6,782 nt of DNA from Sedimentibacter sp. (GTDB lineage: Bacteria; Bacillota; Clostridia; Tissierellales; Sedimentibacteraceae). Position 1 is the first letter of the stretch. Every line of letters starts with the position of its first letter. The stretch spans positions 1 through 6,782 of the forward strand of contig JAQSYS010000095.1 of the NCBI GenBank assembly GCA_029256005.1. Direction: 5' to 3'. The position numbers were made by a program, and so were the translations under genes. The notes under the pieces are model-generated. The model did not search any database, was not told the DNA's origin, and saw only the letters and a program-made list of their open reading frames with translations. Shown here piece by piece: positions 1 to 5,648 of the stretch.

Positions 1-59
1 TTAGCCATACCGGAACCCATTGCTCCAAGTCCCCAAATAATTACTTTTACATTTTGCAT
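1..59 (-). CDS. 2,4-diaminopentanoate dehydrogenase paralog, N-terminal fragment (cut by window edge)
   Basis: The first 19 codons of a gene that continues beyond position 1. They encode MQNVKVIIWGLGAMGSGMA, which differs from the start of the complete dehydrogenase upstream only at residues 3 (N for K) and 11 (L for M). Over these 59 bases the two genes match at 47 positions. The GxGxxG motif of a Rossmann NAD(P)-binding fold is present. The ATG is supported by AGGAGG at 67-72, seven bases upstream. The gene follows the complete copy by 78 bases on the same strand with no convincing terminator between them, so co-transcription from the sigma-54 promoter near 1233 is likely. The product is probably a second Ord-type amino acid dehydrogenase. 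Its substrate cannot be judged from 19 residues. Confidence 0.8.
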   Translation of the reverse strand, partial: MQNVKVIIWGLGAMGSGMA

Positions 60-66
60 TTTAAAT

Positions 67-72
67 CCTCCT
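67..72 (-). promoter_or_regulatory. Ribosome binding site of the partial dehydrogenase paralog
   Basis: AGGAGG on the minus strand, seven bases before the ATG at 59. It fixes the start of the gene cut by the left edge and shows that this is a genuine second gene, not a decayed fragment. Confidence 0.8.
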
Positions 73-137
73 AATAATTTTATTATATTGTTAAATTAAG
101 TCTGCGACTTTGTCGCTTTCCTATGAGCGAACAACTA

Positions 138-1196
138 TTATTGTGCAATTTTGCATTCAGGGTCGATTAATAATCTCATATCTCCCATGATTGCTCTTGG
201 TACAGGTAAATCTATCATTGTTTTTAATCCTGGTTTTGCATTTATCACTTGAGGTATCATGTTTACACACATAGCAATGGTGCCTATTCCTCCAGGAACC
301 TCAGGTGAATTTACCATGTTAATGTTTGGTGTACCTTTTATTATTACATAATCACCTGTTTTAACTCCAACCTGTTCAGGTTCAATTTGCTGCGGATGTT
401 CCATATTAATCTTCACTTCACCATCAACAAATCCTTCGGCTTCCATAGCTACTCCTGCGACATCTCCTGCCTTGGCAAAGCCATATGGTGCTTTTCTGTC
501 AACATCTGTAACGATTGGTTCCATATCCTGTGTAATCTGATCAACTTTCCATCCTATTGCTTCAGCAATCATACTGATTGACTCATGGAAACCTACGTGG
601 CCTGACATTTTGCCTGCTTCTTTTTTCTTGTTGAATTCATCCAATGTTAATCCGATTCCTTGTTCTTCCATTACAGTAGGTCCAAATGGTGAAAGACTGT
701 TAACTCTTTTCGCTAATATATGGTCAATAGATTCACAGCAGCCTGTCATTACAACCACCAGCAAATCCATTATTAATCCAGGGTTTATTCCTGTTCCTAA
801 TATAGAAACTTTATTTGCTTTTGCTATTTCATCTAACTTTTTAGCAAGTTCGGGCTCCTGTGCCTTAGGATAAGCCATTTCCTCTGCGCTCGAAATTACA
901 TTGATTCCCTTTTCCATTACAAATTTGAATTTATCAAATGCCTTTGCAGTGAATGAATCTGTTACACATAGACACACATCTGCACATTTTTCTTTAATTA
1001 CTTCTTCAGGTGTTCCTATTATAACCTCAGGCTTATCGCCTTTATCTTCTCCAATTAAATCAAACATTGACTTTCCAAGTTTACTGCCTATATCAATTGC
1101 ACCGACTATTTCAACGCCTTGCTTTTTTAATAACATTTTGGCCATGCCTGAGCCCATTGCCCCCATGCCCCAAATTATAACTTTTACTTTCTGCAT
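138..1196 (-). CDS. ord: 2,4-diaminopentanoate dehydrogenase (Ord family)
   Basis: A complete 352-residue protein. The N-terminus carries a Rossmann fold with the dinucleotide motif at residues 10-15 (GMGAMG) and an acidic residue, D35, at the end of the second strand. The overall layout resembles dihydrodipicolinate-reductase-like dehydrogenases. Length and sequence match what I know as 2,4-diaminopentanoate dehydrogenase of clostridial ornithine fermentation. That enzyme oxidatively deaminates (2R,4S)-2,4-diaminopentanoate to 2-amino-4-oxopentanoate with NAD(P)+ in the cytoplasm. Its product is then cleaved by the thiolase OrtAB to alanine and acetyl-CoA. The start is supported by AAGGAGG at 1201-1207. 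The gene lies directly behind a -24/-12 promoter and a sigma-54 activator gene, which suits an inducible amino acid catabolic operon. A second copy begins 78 bases downstream. No ornithine aminomutase or thiolase gene is visible here, so the exact substrate is inferred from family resemblance. A paralog with a related diamino acid substrate remains possible. Confidence 0.8.
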   Translation of the reverse strand: MQKVKVIIWGMGAMGSGMAKMLLKKQGVEIVGAIDIGSKLGKSMFDLIGEDKGDKPEVIIGTPEEVIKEKCADVCLCVTDSFTAKAFDKFKFVMEKGINVISSAEEMAYPKAQEPELAKKLDEIAKANKVSILGTGINPGLIMDLLVVVMTGCCESIDHILAKRVNSLSPFGPTVMEEQGIGLTLDEFNKKKEAGKMSGHVGFHESISMIAEAIGWKVDQITQDMEPIVTDVDRKAPYGFAKAGDVAGVAMEAEGFVDGEVKINMEHPQQIEPEQVGVKTGDYVIIKGTPNINMVNSPEVPGGIGTIAMCVNMIPQVINAKPGLKTMIDLPVPRAIMGDMRLLIDPECKIAQ

Positions 1197-1200
1197 AAAT

Positions 1201-1207
1201 CCTCCTT
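1201..1207 (-). promoter_or_regulatory. Ribosome binding site of ord
   Basis: AAGGAGG on the minus strand, four bases before the ATG at 1196. It sits inside the very short leader (about 18 nt) expected from the sigma-54 promoter just upstream. Confidence 0.8.
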
Positions 1208-1224
1208 AGTTGTACTAATATATA

Positions 1225-1241
1225 AGCAATAACCATGCCAA
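1225..1241 (-). promoter_or_regulatory. Sigma-54 (-24/-12) promoter of the ord operon
   Basis: Read on the minus strand, the element is TTGGCATGGTTATTGCT. The invariant GG (1239-1238) and GC (1227-1226) are separated by exactly 10 bases, and the match to TGGCAC-N5-TTGC is almost complete. Placing the C of GC at -12 puts the transcript start near 1214, about 18 bases before the ord ATG, with the ribosome binding site in between. The gene immediately upstream encodes a sigma-54-dependent activator, which strongly supports the call. The polymerase should require ATP hydrolysis by such an activator to open here. Confidence 0.88.
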
Positions 1242-1391
1242 ACATTTTCTGTACAAACATTTTTTTAAAAAATTACTCGTATTTCCTTTAAAATGCAATA
1301 GTTTTAATTATAATCCCACAACAAATTTAATTTATACATATAGGAAAATTACATAAAAATACCATTTTCAAAATAAAAAATCATAAAAATA

Positions 1392-1405
1392 GCAAATATT
1401 TTTGC
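1392..1405. promoter_or_regulatory. Putative upstream activator site, promoter-proximal palindrome
   Basis: GCAAATATTTTTGC has perfect GCAAA/TTTGC half-sites around TATT. It is centred at 1398.5, about 185 bp upstream of the predicted ord start site, a typical enhancer distance for sigma-54 activators. It is the nearer of two nearly identical palindromes. Binding by the neighbouring Fis-type HTH activator is inferred from position and symmetry. Confidence 0.65.
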
Positions 1406-1412
1406 AGTTAAT

Positions 1413-1426
1413 GCAAATATATTTGC
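1413..1426. promoter_or_regulatory. Putative upstream activator site, promoter-distal palindrome
   Basis: GCAAATATATTTGC is a perfect 14-bp palindrome, and flanking bases at 1412-1427 continue the site. Its centre (1419.5) lies 21 bp, or two helical turns, from the companion palindrome, so two activator dimers would bind the same face of the helix. It sits about 205 bp upstream of the predicted ord start site. Confidence 0.65.
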
Positions 1427-1459
1427 TATTTTGCTTAAAACTTGTAAGTTTCTATAAGT

Positions 1460-2851
1460 TTATTGTATATTAAATTTTTTTATTTTATGTTGCAATGTTT
1501 GACGCTTGATCTTCAACGCTTGTGCTGCCTTTGTTATATTAAAGTCTTTTTCTATAAGTATTTTTTCTATTATACGTTTCTCTAAGTTTTCCAAATATTC
1601 ATCTATGCCTTCATCGCCTAATTCATGATTACTATTATCATAATTACTGGCAATATCAAGTAAATTAAAATGATTTATATTTAATATTCTTTCATTGTCG
1701 TCTGACATGCTTATAGCTGACATAATAATATTCTCAAGTTCTCTAACATTTCCTGGAAAATCATATTTTAATAATGCATCCTGTGCTTCCTTTGTTATTG
1801 ACAATATTTCTTTATTCAATCTTTCATTAAATTTATGAATGAACATATTGGTAAGCATTATGATATCATCCTTCCTGTCACGAAGAGGAGGGACATTTAA
1901 CTGTATGACATTCAACCTGTAAAACAAGTCTTTTCTAATTTTGCCGTATTTCAAAATTGCTTCCGTTGGTTCATTGCTGGTAGTAATAATTCTTACATCA
2001 ATTGGAATATCATTAGTACCGCCAACCCTCCTGATATAATTTTCCTGAAGAACCCTAAGAAGCTTTGCTTGAAGTTCATATGGCATGGAGTTAATTTCGT
2101 CTAACAATAGCGTTCCACCATTTGCTTGTTCAAAAAGACCTGCCCTGTCAACAGCCCCTGTAAATCCTCCCTTTGATGTACCGAACAAAAGTCCTTCAAG
2201 AAGAGATTCGGGAAGTGCTGCACAGTTTTGAGCAATAAAAGGTTTATCTTTTCTTGAGCTTTCATAGTGAATGCTTTGTGCTAAAAGTTCCTTGCCTGTT
2301 CCTGTTTCACCAAAAATAAATACAGAAGCTGAATTTTTAGATGCTTTTTTTGCTCTTTCTATAACATCAACAAAATTACTGCTCGCTCCAATTATATTAT
2401 TAAAATTATACTTTCTTATTTTTTTAGTTTTAGCTGTTTCGGGCTTGCCTATTTCATTTTGAAGCTTTAATATGGTATGAGACATTTCAGTCATTTTGGT
2501 AATATTTTTTGCAACCTCTACAACAGCAATAACTTCATCATTTATTACAATAGGAAGTGTTGTATTAATAGTGGTTATTTCCTTACCATCCTTGTTTAAA
2601 TACGTTTGCTTTAGGTCAGAAGTAGTCACACGAGATTTAAGAGCTTTAAGCAGAGTGCTGCTTTCACTGTTTAAATTTTTAAAAACTTCACCAAATGGTT
2701 TTCTCATAACTTCCTTGGTTGCCATTTTCTCAAGTTTAGACATTGACTCGTTATATATTATCGTATTACCGTTTTTATCAAGGACATGTACACCTTCATC
2801 TATATAGTGCAAAATTTTTTGCATTATGGACAGATATTCTTTTGCCTTCAT
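1460..2851 (-). CDS. Sigma-54-dependent transcriptional activator, PAS-AAA+-Fis HTH (RocR-like)
   Basis: A cytoplasmic activator of 463 residues. Residues about 10-120 form a PAS-type sensor domain (IDEGVHVLDKNGNTIIYN). Residues about 150-385 form the sigma-54-interacting AAA+ domain: Walker A GETGTGKE (181-188), the sigma-54 contact loop GGFTGA (228-233), Walker B GTLLLDE (246-252), an arginine-rich RKDLFYRL segment (306-313) and GNVRELEN (367-374). Residues 433-460 form a Fis-type helix-turn-helix (NITKAAQALKIKRQTLQHKI). The order resembles Bacillus RocR, which activates arginine/ornithine catabolism. The contact loop normally reads GAFTGA, so the second residue is unusual here. I chose the ATG at 2851 over a longer frame from 2917 because GGAG sits six bases before it and the longer frame would start inside the -35 box. 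It lies directly upstream of the sigma-54 promoter of ord, so ord is its probable target. The inducer, possibly ornithine or a derivative, is inference. Confidence 0.9.
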   Translation of the reverse strand: MKAKEYLSIMQKILHYIDEGVHVLDKNGNTIIYNESMSKLEKMATKEVMRKPFGEVFKNLNSESSTLLKALKSRVTTSDLKQTYLNKDGKEITTINTTLPIVINDEVIAVVEVAKNITKMTEMSHTILKLQNEIGKPETAKTKKIRKYNFNNIIGASSNFVDVIERAKKASKNSASVFIFGETGTGKELLAQSIHYESSRKDKPFIAQNCAALPESLLEGLLFGTSKGGFTGAVDRAGLFEQANGGTLLLDEINSMPYELQAKLLRVLQENYIRRVGGTNDIPIDVRIITTSNEPTEAILKYGKIRKDLFYRLNVIQLNVPPLRDRKDDIIMLTNMFIHKFNERLNKEILSITKEAQDALLKYDFPGNVRELENIIMSAISMSDDNERILNINHFNLLDIASNYDNSNHELGDEGIDEYLENLEKRIIEKILIEKDFNITKAAQALKIKRQTLQHKIKKFNIQ

Positions 2852-2857
2852 ACATAA

Positions 2858-2864
2858 CTCCTTT
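2858..2864 (-). promoter_or_regulatory. Ribosome binding site that sets the activator start
   Basis: AAGGAG followed by TTATGT precedes the ATG at 2851. No comparable site precedes the longer in-frame start at 2917, so the first 22 residues of the longer frame are probably untranslated. Confidence 0.7.
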
Positions 2865-2888
2865 TTTAACCCCAAATTATAATATTTA

Positions 2889-2917
2889 ATTATATCATAA
2901 TAATGCATTTTTTTCAA
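2889..2917 (-). promoter_or_regulatory. Sigma-A-type promoter of the activator gene
   Basis: On the minus strand, TTGAAA (2917-2912), a 17-base spacer and a perfect TATAAT (2894-2889). The transcript would start near 2882, leaving a leader of about 30 bases. The activator thus appears to be made by the vegetative polymerase and not by sigma-54. Confidence 0.75.
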
Positions 2918-2959
2918 TCTTAAATAAGGACTTTACCTGTCATTCAACTAAGTTTTAAG

Positions 2960-2988
2960 TTTACATTTAATATTTCATAGTGTAGAAT
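2960..2988 (+). promoter_or_regulatory. Sigma-A-type promoter of luxS
   Basis: TTTACA (2960-2965), a 17-base spacer and TAGAAT (2983-2988). The predicted start near 2995 gives a leader of roughly 58 bases, too short for a SAM-type riboswitch. It diverges from the activator promoter, with the two -35 boxes 42 bases apart. Confidence 0.65.
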
Positions 2989-3043
2989 CATAATAACAAA
3001 CGATGTTAAAACAAATTAAAACGATATATTTTGCATTATATAA

Positions 3044-3048
3044 GGAGG
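3044..3048 (+). promoter_or_regulatory. Ribosome binding site of luxS
   Basis: GGAGG within TAAGGAGGTAAT, four bases before the ATG at 3053. It closely matches the anti-Shine-Dalgarno sequence, so translation is probably efficient. Confidence 0.75.
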
Positions 3049-3052
3049 TAAT

Positions 3053-3532
3053 ATGAAAAAAATAGAAAGCTTTCAAGTAAATCATTTAATATTAAAACGT
3101 GGAATTTATGTTTCAAGAAAAGATGTTGTTGGTGACAGCACAGTAACAACATTTGATATAAGAATGAAAGAACCAAATAACGAGCCTGTTATAAACACAG
3201 CAGAACTACATGCAATTGAGCACTTAGGTGCAACTTTCTTAAGAAATCACTCCACATATGACAGCCAAACTGTTTATTTCGGTCCCATGGGTTGCAGGAC
3301 AGGTTTTTATGTGATTTTTAAGGGTGAGTTACGTTCAGATGATGTTGTTGATATTATAAAAGAAATGTTCAGCTTTATAATGAATTTTAGCGGAGAAGTG
3401 CCTGGTGCTGATGCACGATCATGTGGAAATTATCTTGATATGAACCTTCCAATGGCAAAATATGAAGCTTCGAAATTTTATAATGAAGTTTTATGCAATT
3501 TAGGAAAAGATAATTTAAATTATCCAGAATAA
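3053..3532 (+). CDS. luxS: S-ribosylhomocysteine lyase LuxS
   Basis: A 159-residue cytoplasmic metalloenzyme, full length for the family. It cleaves S-ribosylhomocysteine to homocysteine and 4,5-dihydroxy-2,3-pentanedione, the precursor of autoinducer-2, as part of the activated methyl cycle. The metal-binding HxxEH is at residues 53-57 (HAIEH) and the third ligand, cysteine, is C124 (ARSCGNYLD). The catalytic cysteine is C81 in GPMGCRTGFY. H11 and R37 match substrate-pocket positions of the family. All key residues are present, so it should be active. It is a single-gene unit with its own promoter and a hairpin behind it. No mtn/pfs or methionine cycle gene is adjacent. Whether the by-product serves as a signal or is only metabolic cannot be told from sequence. 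Confidence 0.97.
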   Translation: MKKIESFQVNHLILKRGIYVSRKDVVGDSTVTTFDIRMKEPNNEPVINTAELHAIEHLGATFLRNHSTYDSQTVYFGPMGCRTGFYVIFKGELRSDDVVDIIKEMFSFIMNFSGEVPGADARSCGNYLDMNLPMAKYEASKFYNEVLCNLGKDNLNYPE

Positions 3533-3562
3533 AATAAATATTAAACAATAAATGGTAAAAAG

Positions 3563-3628
3563 AAGGAGATCCTTCGTTACTCTCAGAATATTAATCGTCA
3601 TTCTGTACGTAAGCGAAGAATCTCCTTT
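3563..3628. terminator. Long imperfect hairpin between convergent luxS and typA, probable bidirectional terminator
   Basis: The arms at 3563-3589 and 3600-3627 pair over most of their length. The outer stem (GGAGAT/ATCTCC, then CTTCG/CGAAG) is strong, the middle is mismatched, and the inner AGAAT/ATTCT pairs again. On the plus strand the stem is followed by TTTATTT; on the minus strand by CTTCTTTTTACC. It lies 30 bases after the luxS stop and about 10 bases after the typA stop, a position suited to stopping both transcripts. The GGAGATTCTTCG...CAGAATGAC wording also looks like a dispersed intergenic repeat. Confidence 0.65.
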
Positions 3629-3637
3629 ATTTAAAAG

Positions 3638-5458
3638 CTAATTTGTTTTTAATCTGTTTGCATTTTTTCTTCTTTCGATCTCTGTCAAATATCTTTTTCT
3701 AAGTCTGATATTATCTGGAGTTACTTCAACAAGCTCATCATCATTAATGAATTCCAATGCTAATTCCAATGTCATTACTCTTGGTGGAGTTAATTTAATG
3801 GACTCATCAGCAGATGAAGATCTGGTGTTAGATTGTTTTTTAGCCTTGCAAGGGTTTACTACAATATCCTCGCCTCTTGCACATTGACCTATTATCATCC
3901 CTTCATACACCTTTTCTCCAGGGCTGATAAACAATGATCCTCTGCTTTCAATATTGTTTAATGAATAAGCAATTGCATCACCTTCATCATTTGATATTAA
4001 AACACCATTTAATCTTTGTGGAATTTCTCCCTTGTATTTTTCATAATGATCGAAGCTTCTAACCATTGTGCCTTCGCCTCTTGTATCATTTATTAACTCA
4101 GTACGATATCCTAGTAGTCCTCTGGTAGGCACCATGTATTCAATCTTTACATAGTTTCCGTCTGGAGACATGGAAGACATCATTCCTTTTCTAACATTAA
4201 GCTTTGATATTACAGAGCCTGAATATACTTCGGGAACATTTATAAATACTCTTTCAATAGGCTCCATTACTACGCCGTCAACCTTCTTTAATATTACCTC
4301 AGGTCTTGAAACTGCAACCTCATAACCTTCTCTTCTCATGTTTTCAAGAAGTATAGAAAGATGAAGCTCACCTCTTCCGGATACCTTATATCCGTCAACT
4401 GCGTCTTCTAAGGATTCAACCCTCAATCCCACATTAATTTCAAGTTCCTTTTCTAGTCTACCCTTAAGATGTCTTGTTGTTACATATTTTCCTGACAACC
4501 CTACAAATGGAGAAGTATTGATTAAGAAGTTCATTGACAATGTTGGTTCTTCTATTTTAATTGTTTCCATTGGATTTGGTTTGTTTTCTGTACAAATCGT
4601 ATCTCCTATTGAAATATTTGTTACGCCTGAAACAACTATTATATCACCGCTGACTGCTTCTTTTACACTTACTCTGCTAAGGCCATGATAAACAAATATG
4701 CTGTTTATTTTCTGTTTATCAACAGTTCCGTCATGTCTAGCAACTGATACCGTCTGACCTTCTTTTATTGATCCAGCAGTAATTCTGCCAACCCCAAGTC
4801 TTCCTATATATTCATCATAAGCCAAAGAAGATACTTGCATTTGTAAATCATCATTGTCTTTGTCTGGATATGGCTGTACATGTTTAATTATTGTATCAAA
4901 TAATGGAACTATGTTTTCACTTGGCTGATCCAATTCATATTGCACAATACCTTGTTTAGCAATTCCATATAGGATAGGAAAGTCTAGCTGTTCATCATTT
5001 GCATTAAGCTCAACAAACAAATCAAATACCATATTAACAACTTCATCTGCCCTATGGTTTTTCTTATCTATTTTATTTATAAGCAATATAGGTCTAAGAC
5101 CTATGGCAAGAGATTTTTGTAAAACAAATCTAGTTTGCGGCATCGGTCCTTCTATTGAGTCAACAAGCAATATAACTGTATCAACTGTCTTCATTATACG
5201 TTCAACTTCTGAAGAGAAGTCAGCATGTCCAGGTGTGTCTACTATATTTATTTTATAATCATTGTGCATAACTGAGCAGTTTTTTGAATAAATTGTTATT
5301 CCTCTTTCACGCTCAATCGCATTTGAGTCCATTACTTGATCTACATGTTCCTGATTTTCTCTGAAAACTCCGCTCTGCTGAAGGAATGCATCTACTAAAG
5401 TTGATTTTCCTGCATCGACGTGAGCTATTACTGCAATATTTATTATTTTATTTTTCAT
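3638..5458 (-). CDS. typA: Ribosome-associated translational GTPase TypA/BipA
   Basis: A 606-residue GTPase of the EF-G-like family that binds the ribosome and assists 50S assembly and growth under stress such as cold. The GTP-binding motifs are in order: P-loop AHVDAGKST (12-20), switch I GIT (53-55), DTPGH (74-78) and NKID (128-131). These are followed by a beta-barrel domain, an EF-G domain V-like region (SGRGELHLSILLENMRREGYE) and the TypA-specific C-terminal domain ending in VTPDNIRLRKRYL. The length is normal (about 610). The P-loop reads HVDAGKS, not the HVDHGKT of Bacillus and E. coli, which I associate with a clostridial branch. I chose the ATG at 5458, which has AAAGGATGG upstream. 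The alternative GTG at 5482 has no ribosome binding site and coincides with the predicted transcript start. It is transcribed alone, converging on luxS. Confidence 0.95.
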   Translation of the reverse strand: MKNKIINIAVIAHVDAGKSTLVDAFLQQSGVFRENQEHVDQVMDSNAIERERGITIYSKNCSVMHNDYKINIVDTPGHADFSSEVERIMKTVDTVILLVDSIEGPMPQTRFVLQKSLAIGLRPILLINKIDKKNHRADEVVNMVFDLFVELNANDEQLDFPILYGIAKQGIVQYELDQPSENIVPLFDTIIKHVQPYPDKDNDDLQMQVSSLAYDEYIGRLGVGRITAGSIKEGQTVSVARHDGTVDKQKINSIFVYHGLSRVSVKEAVSGDIIVVSGVTNISIGDTICTENKPNPMETIKIEEPTLSMNFLINTSPFVGLSGKYVTTRHLKGRLEKELEINVGLRVESLEDAVDGYKVSGRGELHLSILLENMRREGYEVAVSRPEVILKKVDGVVMEPIERVFINVPEVYSGSVISKLNVRKGMMSSMSPDGNYVKIEYMVPTRGLLGYRTELINDTRGEGTMVRSFDHYEKYKGEIPQRLNGVLISNDEGDAIAYSLNNIESRGSLFISPGEKVYEGMIIGQCARGEDIVVNPCKAKKQSNTRSSSADESIKLTPPRVMTLELALEFINDDELVEVTPDNIRLRKRYLTEIERRKNANRLKTN

Positions 5459-5487
5459 AATTACCATCCTTTTTTTAACCACAGATT

Positions 5488-5516
5488 AGTTTATTCTTTC
5501 TACGGACATTTTGCAA
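5488..5516 (-). promoter_or_regulatory. Probable sigma-A promoter of typA
   Basis: On the minus strand, TTGCAA (5516-5511), a 17-base spacer and TAAACT (5493-5488), each matching consensus at four or five of six positions. A start near 5481 leaves about 23 bases of leader. Runs of eight and seven A (minus strand) at 5518-5525, 5541-5547 and 5549-5555 lie just upstream and could act as an UP element. Confidence 0.5.
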
Positions 5517-5600
5517 GTTTTTTTTCATATATTTCGTAACTTTTTTTGTTTTTTTGTATTATTAATGGTATTTAGTTCGCCAATACAATTCATTCACCAT

Positions 5601-5628
5601 ACAAAAAACGGAACGCTATGAGCGTCCC
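5601..5628 (-). terminator. Intrinsic terminator of the amidohydrolase gene
   Basis: On the minus strand, GGGACGCT-CAT-AGCGTTCC forms an 8-bp stem (one G-U pair) with a 3-base loop, followed by GTTTTTTG. It begins 21 bases after the stop codon at 5649, and separates this gene from typA. Confidence 0.88.
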
Positions 5629-5648
5629 CTTTATTATTTATTAGCTTT

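Larger units (their letters stand above)
1386..1432 (-). terminator. Long AT-rich hairpin behind the activator gene (possible intrinsic terminator overlapping the enhancer)
   Basis: Two 21-base arms (1386-1406 and 1412-1432) are inverted complements with one mismatch, around a 5-base loop (1407-1411). On the minus strand this begins 28 bases after the activator stop codon, and the 3' arm runs into TTTTTATGATTTTTTATTTT. It could therefore stop transcription of the activator gene before ord. The stem has few G-C pairs, so termination may be weak. The same bases contain the two palindromes proposed as activator binding sites, so the symmetry may instead come from protein binding at the DNA level. 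Confidence 0.5.

Noticed and set aside
104..116. GCGAC-TTT-GTCGC hairpin between the two dehydrogenase genes
   Set aside because: The stem is only 5 bp and the minus-strand sequence after it (AGACTTAATTT) has no U-run, so I do not call a terminator. It could be a minor RNA-stability element.
387..1209. Plus-strand open frames opposite ord
   Set aside because: They mirror the dehydrogenase coding frame, have no domain resemblance and no ribosome binding sites.
2271..2807. Plus-strand open frames opposite the activator gene
   Set aside because: They are antisense shadows of a well-supported coding region; the hydrophobic look comes from the complementary codons.
2852..2917. N-terminal extension of the activator (22 extra residues)
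   Set aside because: The extension begins inside the predicted -35 box, lacks a ribosome binding site, and is not needed for the PAS domain. The ATG at 2851 has a good site.
2989..3052. Possible SAM or other riboswitch ahead of luxS
   Set aside because: The predicted leader is about 58 nt, AT-rich, and shows no paired helices or known aptamer core.
5459..5482. GTG start of typA giving 8 extra residues
   Set aside because: No ribosome binding site precedes it, it overlaps the predicted transcript start, and family members begin near the later ATG.
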